Positions 1 through 8,549 of a stretch of DNA of 64,000 bases are shown here, piece by piece; positions within the stretch are counted from its first letter, which is position 1, and every line of letters starts with the position of its first letter. Location of the stretch: contig JAHQRK010000024.1 of the NCBI GenBank assembly GCA_019828595.1, forward strand, positions 1-64,000, given 5' to 3'. The notes beneath the pieces were generated by a model. The model was given only the letters and a program-made list of their open reading frames with translations. It ran no database searches and was not told the origin of the DNA. The position numbers and the translations under genes were made by a program. This stretch comes from Aphanomyces cochlioides. Lineage: Eukaryota; Oomycota; Saprolegniomycetes; Saprolegniales; Verrucalvaceae.

Positions 1-345
1 CCAAACCCCCAAACCCCCAAACCCCCAAACCCCCAAACCCCCAAACCCCCAAACCCCCAAACCCCCAAACCCCCAAACCCCCAAACCCCCAAACCCCCAA
101 ACCCCCAAACCCCCAAACCCCCAAACCCCCAAACCCCCAAACCCCCAAACCCCCAAACCCCCAAACCCCCAAACCCCCAAACCCCCAAACCCCCAAACCC
201 CCAAACCCCCAAACCCCCAAACCCCCAAACCCCCAAACCCCCAAACCCCCAACCCCCAAACCCCCAAACCCCCAAACCCCCAAAAAACCCCCAAACCCCC
301 AAACCCCCAAACCCCCCAAAACCCCCAAACCCCCAAACCCCCAAA
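1..345. repeat. Telomeric repeat array (CCCCCAAA)n
   Basis: About 43 head-to-tail copies of the 8-mer CCCCCAAA, the C-rich strand reading inward from the left edge, as expected for a left chromosome end with a TTTGGGGG 3' overhang. The first ~245 bases are perfect. Length variants (a CCCCCAA unit near 248, a run of six A near 282, a CCCCCCAAAA unit near 312) occur only in the internal ~100 bases. A homogeneous outer part and a degenerate inner part is the usual telomere pattern. The oomycete telomere usually reported is TTTAGGG, so this unit is different. Confidence 0.9.
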
Positions 346-347
346 CC

Positions 348-2519
348 GATTGGGAAGAATGGAAAGACGCCAACTCCCCGAAACGAAGGTGGAGGAAAAG
401 CCCGAGGTCCGCCGCAAGGCGGAAGCAACGGCAAGCCAAAGAAACGCAACGAAACGCCGAAAGGCGCAGCAGGCGGCGCACCCAAGAAAAAACAGCCGGC
501 TCAACCGAGCCAGAAGAAACACGCCAAGAAAGACAACTAGTCTTGGTCAACAATGCGATTGACCCTTCAGCGTCGACGATACGTAATGCAGTTAATATAT
601 TTGCGTGTCGCTATGTCGGTGCTGTCGACTTGGAACCCTACAACCTTGCCTACCATGACCTGACACCATCGGAAACGATGGTCCCTGCTGCTTTACAACG
701 TTTACTTGGCCTTGGCCTGAAATTCTGTCCCACCCCACGTCACATCACACCCATTGATGTGGGGGAACATATGGATTACTTTGAACGAACCATTCGTCTA
801 AAATATCTTTTCGAAAGGTCAGATGCTAATTCTAGAAAAAATATGCATCTTGTCCCGCGAGTGACCGACACCGGTCCAAAAAATATGCATGCGACAGAAA
901 CTCTTGCCAATTCGTCTAATAAGAGGAAACGCGAATGGAAACCATCTCCGGTCTACGTTCGGAACGCTTCTTTTCAGCCACCTCCAGCGTCCCGCATACT
1001 GGAAGAGGCTTTAGACACAACTCGATTAGCTCTTAGATCTATCGTGCTACCTTCACGAAACAAGTCCAACTTGAACCGTGAACACAAAGCTCTCCTTAGA
1101 CTAATTCGAACGTCCAATCTACATGTATTATCCACGGATAAAAATCTTGGTCCAGCTATTATGACCAGAGAACAATACATCCAGTGGTGTCTCACACACT
1201 TACGAGACACTACAACATACAGTAGATCCCTATCACCACTCAATGCAGTCGTTCGTTTGTTACGCACGCGCGTCAGACGCTTCTACCAAACGATTCGCGA
1301 CGACTACAGTCATCGACATGATTGGAAAGACACAAAAATCATCCAACATGAACTGGAATTTAAGGATATCAATAAATTCTATGCTTTGGCTAAAGTCCAC
1401 AAGCCTACCCTTCAACTAAGGCCTATAGTGTCCAACTCATACACTATATTTGAAGGCTTGTCTAAGTGGTTGGACTTCAAACTGAAACCATACCTCTTGC
1501 AAACACAATCATATCTCAGAGATTCCGACTCCTTTATCGATGTCCTTTCGACGTTGGATGCGGATGATGATGATATGCTTGTCACGTACGATGTAACCTC
1601 TCTGTATACAAACATCCCTACAGATCGAGCAATACATATCATACAGTACATTGTAAGAGACGATCCATGGTGTGACGCCATTGTAAATGGACTGCAGTTA
1701 CTTCTCACGTCCAACTATTTCACATTCGGCGACACAATCTGGCTTCAGATAAACGGTACAGCCATGGGAACACCTGTTGCACCCACGTACGCTTCGCTGT
1801 ATCTAGCTTATTTTGAGGAAACAGTACTACTTCCCATGTTTACTTCCCAACTGAAGTACTACACTCGATACATTGACGATGGATTCTTCATCGTTCGTAA
1901 TTTCTCAACCAATCGGTTTCTTGCAAATCACCTCTTTGCACTATTCCGACGAGAATCGAAGCTAAGTTTCACCCATACACTGGATTCAAACACTATCCCC
2001 TTCCTGGATTTATGGGTGATCAAAGACGGATCAAAGTACACACATAGAACCCATCAAAAGGCTCTTAACCTGTATTTATACATCCCTGCAACAAGTGCAC
2101 ATCCTCCTGGTGTACTCAAAGGACTCCTATACGGACTTGTAAAGAAATATCGCAAACAAAACCCTCGCGATAGTGACTTTAAAGACTTTATTAACAAGCT
2201 TTTGACTCGCCTTATGTATAGAGGCTACCGAAAGGAACTTCTCTTACGACTGTTTCGTCAGGCACTTGACGCAGTCACGAAACCAAAAGCACATGAGAAA
2301 GTCATATACTATAAAGTTCCGTATGATCCAAACGGGCCTTCTTCTCACGAATTGAAGAGACTATTATACTTTGATTCATATAAAGAAGGTCTACGACAAA
2401 TCGGGGTAGATCGCATAGCAATATGCTATCTCAAACCACCAACCTTAAAGTCTAAACTTAGTCCATCTCGACTCAAACTAGACACCACCCCGACACCTGC
2501 TAGTCTACTCGACAACTAG
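348..2519 (+). CDS. Penelope-like reverse transcriptase, 5' open
   Basis: Reverse transcriptase that would copy its own RNA onto a chromosome end. Numbering residues from the TTG at 543, RT motif A is YDVTSLYTNIP (catalytic Asp 350), motif B is AMGTPVAPTYAS (407-418), and motif C is YIDD (443-446). FLDL follows at 487-490, and an SAHPPG/YGLVKKYRK thumb-like segment at 518-538, which is typical of Penelope-like enzymes. No GIY-YIG endonuclease motif is visible in the last ~120 residues. The frame has no ATG upstream of 543 and no stop back through the telomere; the first in-frame ATG lies near 678. Residues coded before 543 are very basic (Arg/Lys rich), which would suit nucleic-acid binding. 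I place the left limit where telomeric DNA ends and treat the N-terminus as partial. The frame is otherwise uninterrupted to TAG at 2517, so the element looks recent. Confidence 0.85.
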   Translation, partial: DWEEWKDANSPKRRWRKSPRSAARRKQRQAKETQRNAERRSRRRTQEKTAGSTEPEETRQERQLVLVNNAIDPSASTIRNAVNIFACRYVGAVDLEPYNLAYHDLTPSETMVPAALQRLLGLGLKFCPTPRHITPIDVGEHMDYFERTIRLKYLFERSDANSRKNMHLVPRVTDTGPKNMHATETLANSSNKRKREWKPSPVYVRNASFQPPPASRILEEALDTTRLALRSIVLPSRNKSNLNREHKALLRLIRTSNLHVLSTDKNLGPAIMTREQYIQWCLTHLRDTTTYSRSLSPLNAVVRLLRTRVRRFYQTIRDDYSHRHDWKDTKIIQHELEFKDINKFYALAKVHKPTLQLRPIVSNSYTIFEGLSKWLDFKLKPYLLQTQSYLRDSDSFIDVLSTLDADDDDMLVTYDVTSLYTNIPTDRAIHIIQYIVRDDPWCDAIVNGLQLLLTSNYFTFGDTIWLQINGTAMGTPVAPTYASLYLAYFEETVLLPMFTSQLKYYTRYIDDGFFIVRNFSTNRFLANHLFALFRRESKLSFTHTLDSNTIPFLDLWVIKDGSKYTHRTHQKALNLYLYIPATSAHPPGVLKGLLYGLVKKYRKQNPRDSDFKDFINKLLTRLMYRGYRKELLLRLFRQALDAVTKPKAHEKVIYYKVPYDPNGPSSHELKRLLYFDSYKEGLRQIGVDRIAICYLKPPTLKSKLSPSRLKLDTTPTPASLLDN

Positions 2520-2535
2520 TACAGGTGTCGGGGTG
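2486..2535 (+). other. Perfect 14-bp stem-loop across the RT stop codon
   Basis: CACCCCGACACCTG at 2486-2499 is exactly complementary to CAGGTGTCGGGGTG at 2522-2535. An inner CTAGT/ACTAG pair (2500-2504 with 2515-2519) lengthens the stem. The structure contains the last codons and the TAG. It could be a 3' structure used in reverse transcription or in stop-codon or RNA processing control; the function is inference. Confidence 0.7.
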
Positions 2536-2672
2536 AAACCACCAACACCCGAAACCCCCAACCCCGAAACCCCTAAACCCCAAACTTCCATGGAACTTCC
2601 TCCCCAAGGAACTTCCCCCATGGAAATCCCCCAAGGGGCCCCCAAATCCCCCTTATCCGGATATCCGGATAA
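2536..2672. repeat. C-rich degenerate telomere-like tract and 20-bp palindrome
   Basis: 2536-2590 holds imperfect telomere-like units (for example AAACCCCCAACCCC and AAACCCCTAAACCCC) inside the 3' region of the Penelope-like element. It ends with the perfect palindrome TTATCCGGATATCCGGATAA at 2653-2672. A similar pairing of telomere-like DNA with TTATCCGGATAA occurs at 27609-27664. Confidence 0.6.
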
Positions 2673-2816
2673 AGCTGGCAAGCTTCTGAACTGACTAACT
2701 GATCCCCTCAGTCACTTCATGCTTGCACAATCAGCGACATAACTCACACTGAAGAAGGCAAACGAAAGGACCAATGAAATTAGATTACAAGTGCCTACAA
2801 CCAATTAAAACGAGCC

Positions 2817-2878
2817 CTGGGAGGCTCCGCCTCCCAGACCCTCCGGACGCCCTTCGGGCGTGACGCGCTAAAGCGCGT
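2817..2878 (+). other. Cluster of three tight GC hairpins in element 3' region
   Basis: Three perfect stems follow one another: CTGGGAGGC/GCCTCCCAG (9 bp, 3-nt loop, 2817-2837), ACGCCC/GGGCGT (6 bp, loop TTC, 2847-2861) and ACGCGCT/AGCGCGT (7 bp, 2863-2878). They lie ~100 bp before the proximal telomeric repeats, i.e. near the element's 3' end, where the enzyme would have to recognise its template. Confidence 0.6.
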
Positions 2879-2949
2879 GGTCGCTTCGCTCCGTAGTTGT
2901 AGCGTCAATTTTTAATTCACCCCTTTGTGACAAAGCTCGCTTCGCTCGC

Positions 2950-3243
2950 GTGGTCCCGTCGCCTCTCCCTGCTTACCTCCAAACCCCCAAACCCCCGATT
3001 CCTTTCTTTATCACGTGTCCCTTGACAGGTCAATTGCGTGATGCGACGGACAAGGAACTAGAGGACTTCAGGGCGATTTCAAAGAACAAGGCAACCATCA
3101 CAAAGTGGTCAAAAGCGAAATGTATCAAGTACGCCAAACAATTGCAGGATCAAGGCCTCGAACGAAACGTGGCTTGGGGAAAAGCATTTGAACTCTATCC
3201 TGACAATAGCGAGTCATCTTGTCCACGTTTTCTAATTCAATAA
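2950..3243 (+). CDS. Hypothetical ORF reading out of the interstitial telomere
   Basis: A 97-codon frame with a GTG start in the retroelement's 3' region. It crosses the interstitial telomeric repeat and continues into a Lys-rich segment (residues ~35-75) that I do not recognise. It stops 19 bp before the pogo-like transposase frame. It may be a damaged 5' part of that transposon joined by chance to the telomere. The first ~20 residues are a by-product of repeat DNA, so a real protein, if any, starts further in. Confidence 0.25.
   Translation: MVPSPLPAYLQTPKPPIPFFITCPLTGQLRDATDKELEDFRAISKNKATITKWSKAKCIKYAKQLQDQGLERNVAWGKAFELYPDNSESSCPRFLIQ
2979..2996. repeat. Interstitial telomeric repeat, proximal edge of Penelope-like element
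   Basis: CCAAACCCCCAAACCCCC, two exact telomere units in the same orientation as the terminal array. They read as the remains of the old chromosome end to which the retroelement was added. Confidence 0.8.
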
Positions 3244-3262
3244 GATCACTTGTCGTTTTGCC

Positions 3263-4393
3263 ATGCAAAAGTCTCGCAAGTCACTGGTTGTAGATTCACC
3301 TACTCAGTCTTCTCCTGTTATACGTGCGCCTCAATGGAATGCCTACACAGACCACGCGTTCAAGGTGCACAAGTTGCTACGTACAGAGATGGAGCATTGT
3401 GAAGGAATGTTCTCAAGTCCTTACGGGCAATCCTACTGGAGACTTCAAGATCACTTGGCTACACTTGCACAACGTTGTCATGAAGCTATTGACGAGCTAA
3501 AGCAACTCAAGCTGTACGAGAAGACTCTTTGCTCCAAGTGTCATGTCGAGTGGGCTTACAAGTCGCTCCTTAAACTCATCGTGCGCTTCTGTGACAGACA
3601 TGGATTCACTCGACAAATTCCTCGCACACGAAAACATACACAAGCCCATCTGGACGAAGTTCGTGACGAATTCGCAAACAGATTCCATGCCGATTTTTCT
3701 GCCTACGACGACTCTGCCATCTACAATGTCGATGAGACAGGATTTCATTACGACATACCCCCTCGTACCATTTGGTCGCGCCGTTGTGGTGATGCGAAAA
3801 TTGCCGTTGGTGAAAAACACTCCTTCCGAATGACTGCAGTGCTGACTGTCCGTCATGATGGCTTCAAGCTGCCAATCCTGTTCATCATGAAGGGAATTCC
3901 AGGTGGACGAATCGAGCGGAAAGAATTTCCAAACTTTCCACCCGAGCATGCCTACGCTGTCCAAGAAAATGCCTGGATGGACAAAGTCGTGTGGTCGACT
4001 TACCTCCAAGAAATTCTTGGTGAAGCCATATGCGAGCCATCAGTTGTCTTGCTCGATAACTTCGATGCACATGTCAGCGAAGCGAGCTACAAGTTTGTGA
4101 ACGAGAACTTAGGAAGTCACATTGCTACCCTGCCTCCAAACGCCACTTCAATGTGTCAGCCGCTCGACGTCGGCGTCATGGCACCATTCAAGCGCCATTT
4201 ACGGGACTTGTGGCTACTTGACGAAATTGAAGAAGAGGAAGGTGAACAATGGGACTCACCATCTGCCGAGCGAAAGCGCATGGTCATGATCCATAGAGCC
4301 ATCATAGCTTGGGATCTTGTTAGCGAAGAAGATGTCAAAAAGGGTTTTCGCAAAGCCATTCCAAAAAGATACAGTGAGTATATAACATTGTAG
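3263..4393 (+). CDS. pogo/Tigger-like DDE transposase
   Basis: Cut-and-paste transposase of the DDE_1 (pogo/jerky/CENP-B-related) group. The catalytic triad is visible in YNVDETGFHYD (residue ~155), VVLLDNFDAH (~265) and CQPLDVGVMAPFK (~302), and the length of 376 aa fits the catalytic part. The N-terminus (residues 1-~95) shows no clear CENP-B helix-turn-helix, so the DNA-binding half may be missing or may lie in the preceding frame. The C-terminus ends at 4393 beside an ACAGTGAGT sequence that resembles a splice donor, so the last residues could be intron read-through. No terminal inverted repeats were found by eye. The complete mariner element begins 38 bp downstream and may have landed in this transposon. 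The start ATG at 3263 is simply the first in frame. Confidence 0.7.
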   Translation: MQKSRKSLVVDSPTQSSPVIRAPQWNAYTDHAFKVHKLLRTEMEHCEGMFSSPYGQSYWRLQDHLATLAQRCHEAIDELKQLKLYEKTLCSKCHVEWAYKSLLKLIVRFCDRHGFTRQIPRTRKHTQAHLDEVRDEFANRFHADFSAYDDSAIYNVDETGFHYDIPPRTIWSRRCGDAKIAVGEKHSFRMTAVLTVRHDGFKLPILFIMKGIPGGRIERKEFPNFPPEHAYAVQENAWMDKVVWSTYLQEILGEAICEPSVVLLDNFDAHVSEASYKFVNENLGSHIATLPPNATSMCQPLDVGVMAPFKRHLRDLWLLDEIEEEEGEQWDSPSAERKRMVMIHRAIIAWDLVSEEDVKKGFRKAIPKRYSEYITL

Positions 4394-4431
4394 ACCTTAA
4401 AGAAAGTTTAAGAACATTACTTTTTTGTGTA

Positions 4432-6273
4432 CTACTCCGGTCCATTTTACTTGCTACGGTTCTGTTTTGATTGGCGGCATTTTTCTAATACATCCCCTTT
4501 CAGGTTTATGTTTGGCTCATTAGAAAGAACAAGATTCCAGCTTTGATTGGCTGTATAGAGAGCGCGCCAATTCCTCCTGAATCAGGAGTTATGAGCCGCG
4601 AAAGCAAGGACAACGTGCAGCTGAGATTTAATTCCGTTCGCTGTGAGCTCATTAATTCATTTCAATCCTTCTCAACGAGTCTACAGCATCGCCAGCACCA
4701 TCTAAATGTCTCGGACTTCTTCCTGCGAGAACAAACAACCCCAGGGGACGACAAAGGCTCAACGAGAGCTCTCAATCGACGAGCGCCGCATGGCATACGA
4801 AACGCTGCTCAGAACTATGGTGAACGGCCAGCTCCCATACGGTGCTGTGTCTAAGGTGGCTGAGCAGTTCCGTTGCCATCGCACGACTAAATCACGTCTC
4901 TGGGCACGCGCCCATCGATCCTCCCTGCGCGGTGATCTGGTCGCCGACATTGCATCAAGAAAGCAAGGTATTTACTCTGAAACTTTATATTTTCGTCGAT
5001 TACATTGAATTGTGGGAGTATATATTTTAAGAGGTTACTTTGTTTAGGAAATTGTGGAAAGCCAAGAATGCGGTCGTCAGACGCAATTGAAGAGGCCGTC
5101 AAAGCTGTGGCGCAGGAAGACCGCCAAAATCTGCGCACGCTTGCTGCCAAGTGCAACGTCCCCAAGACGACAATCTTACGTCATATGGCTGAAGAAAGGA
5201 GACTTAAGGCTCGCTCAAATCGCATCAAGCCGCTCCTCTCTGACGAAAACAAGAAAAAACGACTGCGATTTGCACTGGGATTCCTTCAGCCTGGGTTGCA
5301 TGGAGCCCACTTCTTTGAGAACATGTACAACCGAGTACATGTTGATGAGAAGTGGTTCTATGTAGCTCAGGTTAAAAGAAAATCCTATGTCTATGAGGAC
5401 GAAGAGCTGGCCTTGCGATCTGCTAAGTCGACCAGCTTTATCACCAAGGTCATGTTCCTCGCGGCCGTTGCCCGCCCGCGATACGATGCACATGCCAGAA
5501 AGCAGTTTGATGGCAAACTGGGAATCTGGCCGTTCGTGTCGTACGTTGCCGCTGCTCGGAGAAGCAAGAACAGACCAAAAGGCACAGTTGAAACCGTGGC
5601 GAAGAGTGTGGACAGCGAGGCGTACAGAGAGTGCATCATGCGGAACGTTGTCCCCACAATACTGTCAAAGTTTCCCCATGCCTACCTGCAGCGTGGTGTG
5701 ATCATGCAACAAGACAACGCTGGGCCACACGGTTGCATTTCTTCAGGGTTCCTTAGTTCTGAGGGCTTCAGTAACATTAGCGTTGCTAATCAGCCTGCGC
5801 ACAGTCCAGATTTCAACATTTTAGATCTAGGAATATTTAATGCTATTCAAAGCCGCCAGCAACAAAAGAAATCTCGCACTATAGACGAGCTTATTGTTGC
5901 TGTGCAGGAGTCGTTCTCCGAGTTGCCTGTAGCTACACTAGCGAAGACTTTTCTCACCTTACAAAAGGTGATGGAAAGCTCTATGGAGATTCATGGATGC
6001 AACAATTACAAAATGCCTCACATGAAAAAGGACTCTACTGTGAAAGATCTATCGTCCTTCAATGTCCAATGCTCTCCGTCGGTGTATGCTAGTGCCATCC
6101 ACCACCTTAATTCCCAAGAATAAGTAGTGGTAATAAATAAGAAATACATGATTATATTTTTCTGCACCATTATGAGTTTACAAGATTCAATACAAAATTT
6201 AAGATAAACATAAATGAAAGAGTATACTTTAATCAAGAGTAAACACCGTAGCAAGTAAAATGGACCGGAGTAG
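4432..6273 (+). mobile_element. Complete mariner/Stowaway-type transposon with perfect TIRs
   Basis: A 1,842-bp element. The left end CTACTCCGGTCCATTTTACT... (4432-4460) is exactly repeated in inverse at 6245-6273, a perfect 29-bp terminal inverted repeat. It is flanked on both sides by TA (4430-4431 and 6274-6275), the mariner target duplication. The TIR start resembles the Stowaway/plant mariner consensus CTCCCTCCGTTCC. The element contains one transposase gene with a small intron. Perfect TIRs and an open gene point to recent activity. Confidence 0.9.
4706..6123 (+). CDS. mariner-like transposase (two exons)
   Basis: Predicted as join(4706..4967, 5048..6123), 445 aa. The 80-bp intron begins GTATTT and ends TTTAG, and joins the two frames in phase (exon 1 ends with one base of a Gly codon). 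Exon 1 gives an N-terminal helix-turn-helix-like region (SIDERRMAYETLLR...GAVSKVAEQF). Exon 2 continues with a second HTH (TLAAKCNVPKTTILRH) and the catalytic domain: HVDEKWFY (first Asp), MQQDNAGPH (second Asp) and NQPAHSPDFNILDLG (third Asp, ~37 residues later). That spacing and the LDLG ending match the plant-type mariner branch rather than the animal D34D branch. It lies centrally between perfect TIRs and reads without interruption, so it may be functional. Confidence 0.85.
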
Positions 6274-6410
6274 TATTCCTTAAAAAGACGACTCAATTGT
6301 AAGTGTACATAGTTTTAGAAGATGATAAATATGAGTGATTGGTTATTTTACAATTTAGAAGCGACTCGAGATTTTTTTAACATCTTTCACATTTTTGAAA
6401 CAAGTCCATT

Positions 6411-6655
6411 TTTCTAAACTGTAAAAGAAGTGGTTTCTTTTACATTTTAGAAATTATTGTGTTTTCTAAAATTTAAAAGAATCCACTTCTAAAGTGTAAA
6501 AGCATTTCTATAACAAATGCTTTTACACTTTAGAATTGGATTTTAGTTCTTTAAAATAAATGTCAATTCTGAAATGGAAAAGCACATATTAAGACAGTGC
6601 TTTTCCATTTCAGAATTGAAGTTTAGTTTAAAGAACTAAATTTCAATTCTAAACC
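6411..6655. repeat. Three consecutive long palindromes
   Basis: Stem A: 6411-6429 with 6435-6453 (19 bp, one mismatch). Stem B: 6487-6507 with 6515-6535 (21 bp perfect, 7-nt loop). Stem C: 6564-6585 with 6597-6618 (22 bp perfect, 11-nt loop). Stem C sits inside a wider imperfect palindrome (about 6530-6555 with 6629-6655). All arms share a TTCTAAAnTGTAAAAG-like core, so they are related to one another. They are probably nested MITE or fold-back ends, or a source of hairpin RNA. Confidence 0.65.
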
Positions 6656-8549
6656 TACTCTATTAAAAACACGCAAAAAAGATTTAATAGTTTTAAAATC
6701 GAAATCCCGCTGGGGTGTCTCTGTTACCTCTTCTTTATTTCCGTACCTAGCCTTCGCCGAGGTTTTGAGACGGCATAGGATACGATTTCTGAGATATCCC
6801 AGATAGTATTGCGAGAGCTTTTTAATTTTTCCAGGATATTTAGAGGATATAAATGGATTTCCTCTTGAATTGATTGTTGCTGTGCTGGTATCTGTGTCTA
6901 ATGAAAACGTTTTAATTTTCCTGCGTTGCCCATTCCTGTCTTCGCCAAAACTTTGATATGAAAATCAATCCCCATCTATCTACGTTGAATATTGACAAAG
7001 CAACAGCAATCTCTCCAAGTTTTTCCCGGTGGGTCTATAGACATTTCGAGCTAAGCCTAACATACTCTTTTCATGTGATGTTTGCCCGCACTCCTTCAAA
7101 ATTCCTCCCGTCATTTGCCTATGGATTTCCCCAGGAGAGTATACGCTCACCCCTCCTTGACTTGGGATGGTTTACACGACGACCAATTGACATTAGTATT
7201 GATTGAACCTGACCTGTAAAGTATTTCGTCGTGACAACATCACCCCTCTTGTTATAACAATTGTAATCTGACGACGGATGACGACCATCCCAAAATTGAT
7301 CTGCTGGAATGCTACTGGTTGGTTGAAAGTCAACATTTTGTCCATTGAAAATTAGAAGATCGAAAAAATGAGATTGTTTTGTCCAATGTATTTGGCGCTA
7401 CCGGACGGACACCGAAAAGTGCACAGACACACAAACAGACTTTCACCTTTAATTATATTGATTTCCAAACGACAGTAGCACTGTTGACCTGTTACCTTGG
7501 TCGGTCTCCACAGGGAACTTTGTCCTAGAGAACCACGGCGTAGGATTAGCGATGTCGTTGGCTTGGGGCAGACCCCCCCCCGAAGGGAGCTTGAAACGAG
7601 CAGTCGACTGTTGGGCGAGAAATCGAAAAGTGAATGGGCATGAGCAGGTCAGAGGCAGAGGGAGAGAGCGTAGTAAAAACACAGCGCCAGTATGAATGAC
7701 TGGTTGTAGGACATATTATAAAATTAAATTAGATTGTTATATGGATTAAAGTATGTAATAATATGTTCCTTGTTCGTTTCTTGTCTGAGGAATTCGTGGA
7801 TACTGTACTTCAACATGCACCTCTACACATAATCACATATCGAAATCTTTATTTTCAATATCTTGAGGGAATTAATTTTCCATTTCACAGTGTATATTCA
7901 AAATCATGACAATTTTGCTTTTTATTTTAATACCCTGTTGTATTTAATTTATTATTCCTGCTATTGGTCAATATAAAATTCGTATTTCGAAGATATTCCG
8001 CCAATGGAATGACGCATTTCACTTGAAATCGAAGGTGACTATGGGCCTTATTTTCCGTCGTTCCCTGTACTGCATCGTGAGCGGTGACTGACCTTCCATT
8101 TCAAGTAGTTTTACGTGGTGAAAATGCGTGGCGGTCAACTAAGAACGACGAGGCATCAACGAAATTTCTTGCAAGTGTGCCATAGTGGAGAGATTCATTA
8201 GATAACATGGACGTAAATTCCACTTTGCAGGGTTGTTCAAGTAGCCAGGGCTCTGGGGCTCCTGTTTTGGCTACTCACAGTCGTCGACACCATCCAGGAC
8301 CCAAGCTGAATGAGACATTCCAGATATCAATTTTGAGAAGCATGTGCTTCACACGTCCAATCTTCAATACTGTTTAATTTAATATACAAATTTATTGAAT
8401 GATGAAGTAATACGTATCTATAGGGTTCACTTTCAACTATCCGAGCTGCCGCTGAAAGAGACTTCCGACTCGTCCTCATCGGCTACGGTAAGACTGTCAT
8501 CCAAGGCATCCTGACACCTGATGTATTCATGCAGCTTGAAGAGTTCATT
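6656..8549. other. AT-rich stretch without a supported gene
   Basis: Only short frames without recognisable domains or codon continuity; the longest (6958-7206 on + and 7449-7682 on -) look random. No tRNA- or rRNA-like sequence was noticed. Confidence 0.5.

Larger units (their letters stand above)
346..2978 (+). mobile_element. Telomere-embedded Penelope-like retroelement (endonuclease-lacking)
   Basis: A reverse transcriptase gene plus ~460 bp of 3' sequence is enclosed by telomeric repeats on both sides: the terminal array ends at ~345 and two more units occur at 2979-2996. The sense strand runs from the chromosome end inward. This is the orientation expected if the RNA 3' end was copied from the exposed G-rich 3' overhang. 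Endonuclease-deficient Penelope-like elements are known to sit at telomeres in rotifers, fungi, plants and stramenopiles. The RT domain and the repeat flanks are seen in the sequence; the mode of attachment is inferred from the family. The 5' end is probably truncated, because the reading frame runs open into the telomere. Confidence 0.85.

Noticed and set aside
350..562. 70-codon basic ORF beside the telomere
   Set aside because: It overlaps the longer RT frame, which is open through the same bases, and it begins with TTG.
2741..2790. Hammerhead-ribozyme-like core (CTGAAGA ... GAAA) in the Penelope-like 3' region
   Set aside because: Such ribozymes occur in these elements, but I could not form stem II, stem III or a matching cleavage site. 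Two short motifs alone are not evidence.
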